Origin: Dietzia massiliensis
Lineage (GTDB): Bacteria; Actinomycetota; Actinomycetes; Mycobacteriales; Mycobacteriaceae
Assembly (NCBI RefSeq): GCF_018390595.1
Contig: NZ_JAHBAV010000027.1
Location: 1-43,188 of the forward strand
Length of the DNA: 43,188 bases
Direction of reading: 5' to 3'
Shown: positions 15,518-24,516 of the stretch, piece after piece
How the letters are laid out: each line of letters begins with the position of its first letter
Position numbering within the stretch: position 1 is the first letter of the stretch
Made by a program: the position numbers and the translations under genes
Notes under the pieces: generated by a model
The model's database searches: none
What the model saw: the letters and a program-made list of their open reading frames with translations, nothing else
Told to the model about the DNA's origin: nothing

Positions 15518-18500
15518 TCAGTTGCCGTTGCCGAGCGCCTGGTAGGCGTCGACGGCGGCCTGCAGGTCCTCGAGCGCCTGCCCGAGATCGGAGAGGTCTC
15601 CCCCGCTCTGGGCCGAACGGACGGCGTTCAACGCCTCGTTGAGCTCGCGCACCGCGGCTTCACGGGAGGCCTCGTCGCCGCCACCACCGCCACCGCCGGC
15701 CGCGGGTGAGGACGGGCGGGGGGCTGTGCCCACGGCGGGCCGCGACGTGCCGCCCTCCGCCTGGGCCTCGGCCTGACCGGTCTCGTCGATCCGCACGATG
15801 TCGGGATCCGTCTCGATACCGACCTGCTGCAGCGCCTCGTACAGGGTGGGCGCGTACCCGACCGCGCGGTCGTAGCTCACCATCACGCGCAGCAGACGCG
15901 GGAACGCGGAGTCCTGGTCCTTGCGCTGCGTGTAGATCGGCTCGACGTACAGCACCGAGTCCCCGGCCAGCGGCAGCGCCAGAAGGTTGCCCTCGGTGAT
16001 CTCCGCCGTCTCACCCCACAGGCGACGGTCCTGGGCGATCGCCGGCGAGGCGATCATGATGTCCTGCGCCTGGTTCGGGCCCTGCGCCAGCGGCTCGGTG
16101 CGCCGCTGCACGCGCACGGTGATCTCGCCGTACGTCTCCGGGTCCGAGCTCGCCGACATGTGCGCGGCGAGGAACTCGCGCTCGTACCCGCGGAACGCGG
16201 AGATGAGCTGGAACGAGGGCTCGTCGGACTCCGGGTCCGTCGGGTCCGAGACCACCACGTAGTACGGCGGCTGGCTCGGGCCGTCGCGGTCCACGGTCTG
16301 TGCCCCGGCCGGGCCACCCGCGGTCCCGGGAGCGGGGGCGGTGCCGGGCCCGGCCGCCGGCGGGGTCTGCGGGTTCTGGATGGACGAGGTCACCGTCGGG
16401 TCGGACGGCACCGACCAGAAGGCGTCGTTCGTGAAGAACTGACCCGGATCGTCGACCTGGTACTTGGCGAGCAGCTCGCGCTGCACCTTGAACAGGTCCT
16501 CGGGGTAGCGCAGGTGCTCGGAGAGCTCCTCGGAGATCGCGTCACGCGGCTGCACGATGCCCGGCAGGGCCTTCATCCACGTCTGCAGCACCGGGTCGGA
16601 CTCGTCGAACGCGTACAGGTCCACCGTGCCGTCATAGGCGTCGACGGTGGCCTTGACCGAGTTGCGGATGTAGGAGACCTCCTCGTCCGGCAACACGCGG
16701 CCGCTGCCGTCGCTCAGGGAGTCCGAGGTCATGGCCTCCAGCGAGCTGAGCTCGGCGTACGGGTAGGTCTTGAGCGTCGTGTAGCCGTCGACGATCCACT
16801 TGATGCGCCCGTCGATCACCGCCGGGTACGTGTTGGTGTCCGTGGTCAGCCACGGGGCGACCTTCTGCACGCGGTCACGCGGGTCGCGGTCGTAGAGGAT
16901 CTTCGAGTCGTCACCGATGAGGCTCGACAGCAGGATGTTCCGCTCGGCGAACTTCAACGCGTACGCGATCCGGTTGACCCACCCGCCGATCGGCACACCG
17001 CCTGAGCCGGTGTAGGTGTACTGCTCGGCGTCGGTGTCGTACTCACGCGGGCCGTCGCCGTTGTCACCGACGATCGCGTAGTCGGGATCCGACTGGGCGA
17101 TGAGCTCACCGAAGTAGATCCGCGGCTGCGTGACCGGGATCATCATGTCCTCGCCGTTGTTGATCGCGTCGAGGTCCGACACCTGGTAGTTGGGCAGGCC
17201 ACCACGGTCCGAGCCCGCGTCGTCGGCGATCTCGTTGACGCGGTTCGCGGGAGCGGCCACGAAGCCGTTGCCGTGGGTGTACACGGTGTGGCGGTTGATC
17301 CAGTCGCGCTGGTTGGCCTGCAACGACGCCGGGTTGAGCTCGCGCGCGGCCACGAGGAAGTCCTGCATCTCGCCGTCGATCGTGTACCGGTCGATGCTCA
17401 GGGTCTCGGGGAAGCCGTAGAAGTTGCGCAGCTGCTGCTGCTGGGTGAAGGTCGGCGCCAGGACGTTGGGGTCGAGCACGCGGACGTTGGACAGCGTCGT
17501 GATGTCCGAGGCGGCCTCGCGGGGGTTCGGGTCGGCCGAACCCCAGTTGTCGATGTAGGTCACCCGGTCGTCACCGATGTCGTAGGCGGCGCGCGTCGCC
17601 TCGATGTTGCGGGCGATGTACTCCCGCTCCTTCTCGGCGCGGTTGGGGTTGACCGAGAACTGCTCGACGGCCAGCGGCCACGCCGACCCCACCACGAGGG
17701 CGGAGAACAGGAGCAGGACCGTGGCCAGCGCGGGGATCCGCAGGTCCCGGATGACGATGGCGGAGAAGAACGCGACCGCACACACCAGGGCCACCGAGAA
17801 CATGAAGATCTTGGCCGGCATGAGGGCGTTGACGTCGGTGTAGCTGGCGCCAGTGAACGTGGCGTTCTCGCTGAACAGCAACTCGTACCGGTCGAGCCAG
17901 TACGCCGCCGCCTTGGCGAGGACGAACAGGCCCGCGAGGCTCACCAGCTGGATGCGGGCCGCCCGGGTAAGCGCACCCTCGCGGGCGCCGGGGCGGAGAC
18001 CGCCGAAGATGTAGTGCGTGACGAGGTTGGCCAGGAACGCCAGCACGATGGCGACCATCAGCCACGTGACGATCGCGCGCCACATCGGCAGCTCGAACGC
18101 GTAGAAGGAGATGTCGAGCCCGAACTGCGGGTCAGTCTCACCGAACGGCGTCGAGTTGAAGAACGCGAGCACCGTCTGCCAGCCGGTCTGCGCGACCGAG
18201 CCGGCCAGGACGGCGAGCACGGCCGGGATCCAGAACACGGTCTTACCGGGCGAGGCGCCCATGGCCGCGCGGTACCGGGCCAGCGCGTCCGGCATCCCCG
18301 GCTGGGCGAGGAAGACGGGACGGGCGCGGTAGGCCAGCATGATGCCGGCGGTCACCGCCAGCCCCACCAGGAGCGCGACCACGACGAACACCCCGAGTCG
18401 CGTGAGCAGCTCGGTGCGGAACACGCTCGTCGCGTCGACGCTGCCGAACCACAGCCAGTCCGTATAGGCCGTGTTCAGTCGCGGTAGGACCTGGATGAGG

Positions 18501-18595
18501 AGGATGAGGACGACGACGGCGACGGCGACGGCCCGACCGCGACGCGAGATCGCGATCGGCCGACCTGGGGGGTTGCCGGGTGGGCGGACGGACAC
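15518..18595 (-). CDS. UPF0182-family large membrane protein
   Basis: This 1025-residue protein of unknown function has the UPF0182 layout. About seven membrane helices lie in the first 320 residues (starting VAVAVVVLILLIQVLP). A very large extracytoplasmic domain of about 550 residues follows, with YIDNWGSADPNPREA and RITYEF-like UPF0182 stretches. A low-complexity linker (Gly and Ala/Pro runs) near residues 955-985 leads to a short acidic helix at the C-terminus. The GTG at 18595 has GGAG nine bases upstream. It corresponds to M. tuberculosis Rv3193c and lies just downstream of the PDZ-Lon-like protease gene. No catalytic motif was recognised. Confidence 0.92.
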   Translation of the reverse strand: MSVRPPGNPPGRPIAISRRGRAVAVAVVVLILLIQVLPRLNTAYTDWLWFGSVDATSVFRTELLTRLGVFVVVALLVGLAVTAGIMLAYRARPVFLAQPGMPDALARYRAAMGASPGKTVFWIPAVLAVLAGSVAQTGWQTVLAFFNSTPFGETDPQFGLDISFYAFELPMWRAIVTWLMVAIVLAFLANLVTHYIFGGLRPGAREGALTRAARIQLVSLAGLFVLAKAAAYWLDRYELLFSENATFTGASYTDVNALMPAKIFMFSVALVCAVAFFSAIVIRDLRIPALATVLLLFSALVVGSAWPLAVEQFSVNPNRAEKEREYIARNIEATRAAYDIGDDRVTYIDNWGSADPNPREAASDITTLSNVRVLDPNVLAPTFTQQQQLRNFYGFPETLSIDRYTIDGEMQDFLVAARELNPASLQANQRDWINRHTVYTHGNGFVAAPANRVNEIADDAGSDRGGLPNYQVSDLDAINNGEDMMIPVTQPRIYFGELIAQSDPDYAIVGDNGDGPREYDTDAEQYTYTGSGGVPIGGWVNRIAYALKFAERNILLSSLIGDDSKILYDRDPRDRVQKVAPWLTTDTNTYPAVIDGRIKWIVDGYTTLKTYPYAELSSLEAMTSDSLSDGSGRVLPDEEVSYIRNSVKATVDAYDGTVDLYAFDESDPVLQTWMKALPGIVQPRDAISEELSEHLRYPEDLFKVQRELLAKYQVDDPGQFFTNDAFWSVPSDPTVTSSIQNPQTPPAAGPGTAPAPGTAGGPAGAQTVDRDGPSQPPYYVVVSDPTDPESDEPSFQLISAFRGYEREFLAAHMSASSDPETYGEITVRVQRRTEPLAQGPNQAQDIMIASPAIAQDRRLWGETAEITEGNLLALPLAGDSVLYVEPIYTQRKDQDSAFPRLLRVMVSYDRAVGYAPTLYEALQQVGIETDPDIVRIDETGQAEAQAEGGTSRPAVGTAPRPSSPAAGGGGGGGDEASREAAVRELNEALNAVRSAQSGGDLSDLGQALEDLQAAVDAYQALGNGN

Positions 18596-18661
18596 CTGGG
18601 ATGCTCCTGCACTGCTGGGGCGGACATGCTCGTGGGCCCCACCTTACGGAAACCCCCCGCC

Positions 18662-19723
18662 TCAGCCGCAGGTCGGTGGCCGCCCCCCGGAAGCGGCCGT
18701 CTCCAGCGCCTCCACCGCGCCGCCCAGGGTCGACACCTCGATGAGCCGGATGCCCTCGGGAGGGTCCTGCACAGCCTCCGCACAGTTGGCGGCGGGCACG
18801 AGGAACTCGCTCGCCCCGGCCTCGTGGGCGGCCCGGATCTTGTGCCGGATGCCACCGATCGACCCGACCGTCCCGTCGGGCAGGATCGTCCCCGAGCCCG
18901 CGACCCGCGCCCCCCCGGTCGTCTCCCCCGGTGACAGCTTGTCCACGATCGCCAGCGCCAGCACCAGGCCCGCCGAGGGGCCGCCCACACTCGGATCCAC
19001 CGTGATGTCCACGTCGGTGCCGTCCGCCGGGGAGTCACCGACCAGGATGCCCAACCGGCCCCGGTCGGGACCGCCGTCCGGCCCGGCCGGCTGCAACCTC
19101 GTCGTCGTCGTCCTCTCCCGGCCGTCCCGGGTGTACCCGATCGTGATCTCGTCCCCCGCTCGGCGCTCGCCGACCCGCTCGACCACGGCCGTGGCGTCTT
19201 CGACCGGCTCCCCGTCGATCGACGTCAGCACGTCGCCCTCCTCCAGGCGCCCGGCGACCGCGCCGTCGGGCTCCACCCCCTCGACGCGGGGTTGCATCGG
19301 GATCCCCAGGTGGCGGTAGGCGGCCGCCTCGGCCGAGTTCTCCGACCCGACCATCTGCGCGGCGTTGGACTCACGCACCTCGTCGCGCGACCGGTCCGGC
19401 GGGAACACCTGGTCCCGCGGCACGACGACCTGCGCAGGGTCCAGCCAGAAGCGCGCCGCGTCGACCAGGGTGAGACGGTCCCGCACCGCCACCGTCGTCA
19501 TGAGCAGCGACCCCGCGGTCTCGTCGGCCGGCCTGCCGACCACGTCGATCACCGGGACCCGCTCGACCTCACCGTCCTCGGTCTCCACCTCCGCCGTCCC
19601 GAATGTGTCATAAGTGGGCCCCGGGCCCATCGACACCAACGGGACGGTGGCCGATGTCGCCAGGACGAGCAGCAGGACCGCCGGCACCAGCGCGGCGAGG
19701 ACGGTGAAGAGGCGGCGGCTCAC
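18662..19723 (-). CDS. Membrane-anchored PDZ and Lon-type (S16) serine protease
   Basis: The 353-residue protein begins with one membrane helix (LFTVLAALVPAVLLLVLAT), then an extracytoplasmic N-terminal domain, a PDZ domain (about 155-225, containing GDVLTSIDGEPV) and a Lon-like proteolytic domain. Catalytic Ser250 in GGPSAG and Lys295 in GGIRHK are spaced as in Lon. No AAA+ domain is present, so substrates must be recognised by the PDZ domain or by partners. The GTG at 19721-19723 is chosen because the longer frame has a poor, Pro-rich lead that overlaps the divergent gene. M. tuberculosis Rv3194c has this design. It is followed, 66 bases on, by the UPF0182 gene, probably in one transcript. 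Confidence 0.92.
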   Translation of the reverse strand: MSRRLFTVLAALVPAVLLLVLATSATVPLVSMGPGPTYDTFGTAEVETEDGEVERVPVIDVVGRPADETAGSLLMTTVAVRDRLTLVDAARFWLDPAQVVVPRDQVFPPDRSRDEVRESNAAQMVGSENSAEAAAYRHLGIPMQPRVEGVEPDGAVAGRLEEGDVLTSIDGEPVEDATAVVERVGERRAGDEITIGYTRDGRERTTTTRLQPAGPDGGPDRGRLGILVGDSPADGTDVDITVDPSVGGPSAGLVLALAIVDKLSPGETTGGARVAGSGTILPDGTVGSIGGIRHKIRAAHEAGASEFLVPAANCAEAVQDPPEGIRLIEVSTLGGAVEALETAASGGRPPTCG

Positions 19724-19802
19724 GGGGGCAAGGGTAGTCCGCGCCCCGCCGACACCGCGTCGCGGCCGGACCCCGCACCCCTGCACGCTGTACCGTTGTG
19801 GC

Positions 19803-21200
19803 ATGAACCAGCCCTTCGGTTTCTCCGCCTCCGACGACGACGGGCGCGACGACGACCGCGACCGTAACCCCGGCGGATCGGGCGGCGCCGGTGGCCCCGG
19901 TGGCCCCGGCGGATTCGACCCCTCGCAGTTCGGCAACCTCGGCCAGATGCTCTCCCAGTTCGGGCAGATGCTCGGGTCCATGGGATCGGCCATGTCCGGC
20001 CCCGGCAGCTCCGGCCCCGTCAACTACCAGCTGGCGCGGACGGTCGCCCTGCAGGCGCTCGGCCGTACGCCCGTGATTACCGACTCCTCGCGCACGGCCG
20101 TCCAGGAGTCCGTCCGCCTCGCCGAACTGTGGCTCGACGACACCACCCTGTTCCCCTCCGGCGTCCACCGCACCGAGGCGTGGACCCCGCAGCAGTGGGT
20201 CGAGCAGTCCCTGCCCACCTGGGAGAAGATCTGCACCCCGGTCGCCGAGCAGATGAACTCGGCCACCAAGGGCGCCATGCCCGAGGAGGCCCGCCAGCTC
20301 GCCGGCCCGCTGCTCGGCATGCTCGACCAGATGGGCGGCATGGGCTTCGGCATGCAGCTCGGTCAGGGACTCGGCAAGCTCGCCCCGGCCGTCCTCTTCT
20401 CCTCCGAGGTGGGCATCCCGTTCGGCGACGACGGGGTGGCCGCCCTCTCGCCCGCCGCGATCGACGCGTTCGCCGACGAGCTGGAACTGCCCCGCCAGGA
20501 GGTCGTCGTGTTCCTCGCCGCGCGCGAGGCCGCCCACCTGCGGCTGTTCTCCGGCGCCCCCTGGCTGCGCGCCCGCTTCCTCGCCACCGTCGAGGAGTAC
20601 GCGCGCGGCATCCGCGTCGACACCTCCGGGCTCGACGACCTCGCCTCCGGGTTGGACCCGTCGATGCTCCAGGACCCGGCCAAGCTGCAGGAACTGCTCT
20701 CCGGCGGCGCCGGTGCGATCGGCCCCAAGGTCACCAACGTCAACGAGGCGGCCCTCGGCCGCCTCGAGACACTCCTCGCCCTCGTCGAGGGCTGGGTCGA
20801 CGCCGTGGTCACGGCCGCCGTCGGCGACCGGCTGCCCAGCGCCGACAAGCTCCGCGAGATGTGGCTGCGCCGCCGCGCCACCGGCGGGGCCGCCGAGCAG
20901 GCGTTCGCCAGCCTCGTCGGGCTCGAACTGCGCCCGCGGCTCGCCCGCGAGGCCTCCGAACTGTGGCGCCGGGTCGGCGAGGCCGTCGGCATCGAACGCC
21001 GCGACGGTCTGTGGAGCCACCCCGACCTGCTGCCCGTCGGCGAGGACCTCGAGAACCCGGCCGCCGTGATCGACCGCCTCCTCGACGACTCGAGCGGCGA
21101 CTCCGGCGGCGTCGACGAGATCGAGCGGTTCCTCCGCGAGTCCGGCGGCGGGGACGGTGGGGACGACACCGGCTCCGAGGGGCCGCGCGACTCGGACTGA
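19803..21200 (+). CDS. DUF2342 zincin-like metallohydrolase
   Basis: The 465-residue protein starts at the ATG at 19803, 79 bases from the divergent protease gene. A disordered Gly/Asp/Pro-rich N-terminus of about 60 residues contains PSQFGNLGQMLSQFGQMLG. A mostly helical domain follows. The segment FLAAREAAHLRLF (about 240-252) holds the Glu/His residues typical of the DUF2342 family, also annotated as putative hydrolase or F420-associated. The C-terminus is acidic and Gly/Ser-rich. It corresponds to M. tuberculosis Rv3195. The family is predicted to have a zincin fold; the substrate is unknown and no F420 genes are nearby. Confidence 0.88.
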   Translation: MNQPFGFSASDDDGRDDDRDRNPGGSGGAGGPGGPGGFDPSQFGNLGQMLSQFGQMLGSMGSAMSGPGSSGPVNYQLARTVALQALGRTPVITDSSRTAVQESVRLAELWLDDTTLFPSGVHRTEAWTPQQWVEQSLPTWEKICTPVAEQMNSATKGAMPEEARQLAGPLLGMLDQMGGMGFGMQLGQGLGKLAPAVLFSSEVGIPFGDDGVAALSPAAIDAFADELELPRQEVVVFLAAREAAHLRLFSGAPWLRARFLATVEEYARGIRVDTSGLDDLASGLDPSMLQDPAKLQELLSGGAGAIGPKVTNVNEAALGRLETLLALVEGWVDAVVTAAVGDRLPSADKLREMWLRRRATGGAAEQAFASLVGLELRPRLAREASELWRRVGEAVGIERRDGLWSHPDLLPVGEDLENPAAVIDRLLDDSSGDSGGVDEIERFLRESGGGDGGDDTGSEGPRDSD

Positions 21201-21229
21201 CCCGTCTGATCGACCCCGGGCGGGGCCGG

Positions 21230-21943
21230 TCAGGGCGCGTCGACCTCGTCGTCGTCACCCTCGATCAGGTCACCCACTCCCTCGCCGGCACCGCCGCCCC
21301 CGTCGTCGCGGGCGGCGTCCCCGCTCCCGGGTGCGCCCGCGGCGCCACGGAGGACCCGCGAGTACGCCTCGAGGTACCCCATCGCGCGCTCGGCGCGCGG
21401 GAACCGGCGCACCACCTCCCAGAACTCCGGCGGATGCCCGCCCGGCACCACGAGGTGGGCCAGTTCGTGGACGAGGACGTAGTCCAGCACGTACGCCGGG
21501 ACGTCCCGCAGCGCCTCGCTGATCCGGATCTCCCCCGACGCCGGTGAGCACGACGCCCACCGCGTGGTCATCGACGGCACCCATCGCACCGACGACGGCC
21601 GCGGGCGCCCCTCCACCCACCTGTCCGACAACCCGGAGGCCCGTCGCATCAGATCCTCGTCCGAGGCCCTCGGGCCCCGACGGCGACCCGACCGTGCCAG
21701 ACGGCCGAGCATGTCCGAGACCAGGCGCCGCTCCTCGGCCCGGGGCAGCCCCGCCGGCATGAGCACGACCACCGTCTCCCCCTCCACCCGCGCGGACACC
21801 GTCCGCTTGCGGCGCCGCGACCGCCGGATCTCGATCCGCGGGTCGTCGGGGTCCGTGGGCAGCGCCGACGCCGCGGCCGGACCGCCGGGGGCGGTCTCCT
21901 CGGATCGGTCGGCGGGGCGAGGGGCTGGCGGCACGCCGACCAC
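21230..21943 (-). CDS. YgjP/SprT-like (DUF45, M48-type) metallopeptidase
   Basis: Zinc peptidase signature HELAHL is followed by GGHPPEFW, giving the third ligand. Upstream, RWASCSPASGEIRIS matches the WGSC-type motif of the DUF45/YgjP family. The core is flanked by an Arg-rich N-terminal region and an acidic, Gly-rich C-terminal tail of about 35 residues. The start is uncertain: GTG at 21943 gives 237 residues, GTG at 21934 is possible, and an ATG at 22066 would overlap the divergent gene. The gene is convergent with DUF2342, with 29 bases between stops. Confidence 0.85.
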   Translation of the reverse strand: MVGVPPAPRPADRSEETAPGGPAAASALPTDPDDPRIEIRRSRRRKRTVSARVEGETVVVLMPAGLPRAEERRLVSDMLGRLARSGRRRGPRASDEDLMRRASGLSDRWVEGRPRPSSVRWVPSMTTRWASCSPASGEIRISEALRDVPAYVLDYVLVHELAHLVVPGGHPPEFWEVVRRFPRAERAMGYLEAYSRVLRGAAGAPGSGDAARDDGGGGAGEGVGDLIEGDDDEVDAP

Positions 21944-22059
21944 GGTAGACCACCGGACGACGCGCCCTCGCGGGCCGCCGTCCACACGCGCGATCCGCCC
22001 TCCCGTGCCTGTGGATAACCCCGCCGGCGGGCCCGGTGCCCCGGCGATCACGTGCCACG

Positions 22060-23175
22060 ATGACACCCGTGACCCCGCCTACCCCGCTCACCGCGCCCGC
22101 CGACGCACCCCGGCGCGCCACGGAGCCGCCACGTGCCACGGAGCCGCCGCGCGGCGTCGTCATCGCCGCGCCCGCCGAGGTCGGGGCCACCGCGACCGGG
22201 CCCGTCCGTCCGGATACCTCGTCGCCTCTCGGCACCTCGTCGCCGATCCGCGCGACGCTGCGTCCGGGCACCGTGGTCGTCGCCCGAGACGGCCGCACCG
22301 TGCAGGTCGGGCTCGCGCCGGACAGGGCTGTCGTCGTCGACGCGCCGGCCACCGTCGACGCCCGCCGCCTCGCCGCCCTGCTCGCCGGGCTCGAGGGCGG
22401 GGCGGACCTCGACTCGGCCGCCCGCCGCGCCGGGATCGACGCCACCGGGCGGGCCGCCGTCGCACGGATCCTCGCCCGCCTGGCCGACCTCGGGCACGTC
22501 CACCTCGACGTCCCCGGCGCAGCGGCACCCGCACTCGCGGCCTCCGCGCCCGCGCCCTCCACGACATTCGCGCAGCCGCGGCCCTCCCCTGTCCGCCGGG
22601 TCCACATCCTGGGCTCCGGCCAGATCTCCGAGGTGCTGCGCGGACCGCTGTCCGTCAACGGATGCCGGGTGAGCACCGGCCCCACTCCCGGATTGGCGCT
22701 CGACGCCGAACGGCCACCCTGGCACCGCCGCGGACAGCCACCCGACCTCGTGATCCTCACCGGCACCGTCTCCGTCGACCCCGTCATCACGACCGCCCTC
22801 AGCCGCGGCGGGCAGGCGCACATGCACGTGTACTGCCGCGACGGCAGGGTGGTGGTGGGACCGACCGTCGTGCCCGGACTCAGCACGTGCCTGCGGTGCA
22901 CCGACCTGTTCCGGGCCCGCAGGGACCCACGCTGGCCGTTCGTCGCCGCCCAGCTCCTCGGACACTCCCCCGACGCCGGCGTCCCCGCCCTGACCGCCGC
23001 GGCCGCGCTCGTGCTGGCCGAGGTCGCCGCGACCCGCGAACCGACCGGTCGGATGCAGACGGTCGGCGCCTCCGTCGAGATCAACCCGGCCGAGGGACTG
23101 TGGCGTCGTATCGAATGGCCGGCCGTCGAGGGCTGCGACTGTGGGGCCGCCCCGGGGGCCCATCCTCTGTCATGA
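22060..23175 (+). CDS. ThiF/TOMM cyclodehydratase-like protein, orphan
   Basis: The 371-residue protein resembles the E1-like (ThiF-fold) half of azoline-forming cyclodehydratases (the TIGR03882-type domain). Residues about 85-145 look like a winged-helix, possibly a peptide-recognition domain. Residues 185 onward contain a Rossmann start (VHILGSGQISEVL), then CLRCTDLFRARRDPRWP. Four Cys, 277/280 (CxxC) and 359/361 (CxC), could bind zinc. The N-terminal 50 residues are low-complexity with a TEPPRA repeat. The ATG at 22060 is chosen; GTG at 22036 and 22069 are alternatives. No YcaO partner, dehydrogenase or precursor peptide is in the window. M. tuberculosis Rv3196 occupies this place. Confidence 0.75.
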   Translation: MTPVTPPTPLTAPADAPRRATEPPRATEPPRGVVIAAPAEVGATATGPVRPDTSSPLGTSSPIRATLRPGTVVVARDGRTVQVGLAPDRAVVVDAPATVDARRLAALLAGLEGGADLDSAARRAGIDATGRAAVARILARLADLGHVHLDVPGAAAPALAASAPAPSTTFAQPRPSPVRRVHILGSGQISEVLRGPLSVNGCRVSTGPTPGLALDAERPPWHRRGQPPDLVILTGTVSVDPVITTALSRGGQAHMHVYCRDGRVVVGPTVVPGLSTCLRCTDLFRARRDPRWPFVAAQLLGHSPDAGVPALTAAAALVLAEVAATREPTGRMQTVGASVEINPAEGLWRRIEWPAVEGCDCGAAPGAHPLS

Positions 23176-23182
23176 TTGGGGC

Positions 23183-24499
23183 GTGTCCGATCTACCCCGT
23201 ACCTCGTCCCGCCGCGCAGCACGCCTCGCGGGACTACCACTGGGCATCGCCGGCCGCGCTGCCGGATCGCTCGGACGCCGCGCCTTCGGGCGGGGCGAGG
23301 GGGATCTGACGGAGGAGCTCGCCGACCAGGCCGCGGAGCAGGTCTTCGCCGTCCTCGGAGAGCTCAAGGGCGGCGCCATGAAGGTCGGGCAGGCCCTGAG
23401 CGTGTTCGAGGCCGGCATGCCGGACAAGTACGCCGAACCTTTCCGTGAGGCACTCACCAAGCTCCAGGCCGAGGCGCCGCCTCTGCCCGCCGCCGAGGTG
23501 GAACGTGTCCTGGACGCCCAGCTCGGGCTGCGGTGGCGGGAGCGGTTCTCGGAGTTCGACGGCGAGGCCGCCGCGGCCGCCTCGATCGGACAGGTGCATC
23601 GCGCCGTCTGGTCCGACGGCCGCGAGGTGGCCGTCAAGGTGCAGTACCCCGGGGCCGACGAGGCCCTACGCTCGGACCTGCGCCAACTCCGCAGGCTGGC
23701 CCCGCTGCTGCGCCCGCTCAATCCCGGCACGGACATCAGGGGGATCATCGACGAGCTGTACGACAGCACGGTGAGCGAACTCGACTACCGCACCGAGGCC
23801 GACACCCAGCGGATCTTCGCGGCCGCGCTCCGCGACGACCGCCAATTCCACGTCCCCTCCGTTCTGGCCTCAGCGCCGAAGGTACTGGTCACCGAGTGGG
23901 CGGACGGCCGCGCGCTGAGCCGGATCTCCGCCGACGGCAGCCCCGAGGACCGCGATCTGGCCGGGGAACTGCTGACCGAGTTCCAGTTCAGCTCCCCCGT
24001 GCGGGCACGGTTGATGCACGGCGACCCCCACCCGGGCAATTTCCTGCTGGCCGACGACGGTCGCCTGGTGGTGTTGGACTTCGGCGCGGCCATCCCGCTC
24101 CCCGAGGGCGTACCGACCGTGCTGATCTCGATGATGCGACACGCCCTGGCCGATGACGCGGATCAGCTCGTGGAGGTGATGACCAGGGCGGGATACGTGG
24201 GGCGGGGCGGGCTGGATCCCGCCGATGCGATGGCGTTCCTGAACCCGTTCATCGAGCCGATGCGCGAGCCGGTGTTCCACTTCGACCGTGCGTGGATGCA
24301 GGGCATCATGTCCGTCTACGGGGATGTCTCCGGCCGGGAGTTCCGGACCTCGCGCTCGTTCGCGCTGCCCCGGGAGTACGTGCTGATCCACCGGGTGCTG
24401 TCCGCGTCGGTCGGCATGCTGTGCCAGCTCCAGGCGTCCGCGCCCTACCGGGAGATCGTGCGGCGCTGGATGCCCGAGATCTTCCCCGACGAGGACTGA
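23183..24499 (+). CDS. ABC1/UbiB-family atypical kinase
   Basis: The 438-residue protein has all landmarks of the ADCK/UbiB/ABC1 family: the KxGQ motif (MKVGQALSV), the Ala-rich nucleotide loop (AAAAASIGQVHRA) in place of a Gly-rich loop, the lysine in VAVKVQYPG, the catalytic loop HGDPHPGNFLL and the metal-binding DFGAA. The GTG at 23183 follows the cyclodehydratase-like stop by seven bases, so they are probably co-transcribed. It corresponds to M. tuberculosis Rv3197. Family members support quinone or lipid metabolism; the substrate here is unknown. Confidence 0.92.
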   Translation: MSDLPRTSSRRAARLAGLPLGIAGRAAGSLGRRAFGRGEGDLTEELADQAAEQVFAVLGELKGGAMKVGQALSVFEAGMPDKYAEPFREALTKLQAEAPPLPAAEVERVLDAQLGLRWRERFSEFDGEAAAAASIGQVHRAVWSDGREVAVKVQYPGADEALRSDLRQLRRLAPLLRPLNPGTDIRGIIDELYDSTVSELDYRTEADTQRIFAAALRDDRQFHVPSVLASAPKVLVTEWADGRALSRISADGSPEDRDLAGELLTEFQFSSPVRARLMHGDPHPGNFLLADDGRLVVLDFGAAIPLPEGVPTVLISMMRHALADDADQLVEVMTRAGYVGRGGLDPADAMAFLNPFIEPMREPVFHFDRAWMQGIMSVYGDVSGREFRTSRSFALPREYVLIHRVLSASVGMLCQLQASAPYREIVRRWMPEIFPDED

Positions 24500-24516
24500 G
24501 GCCGCCGGCCGGGCCG

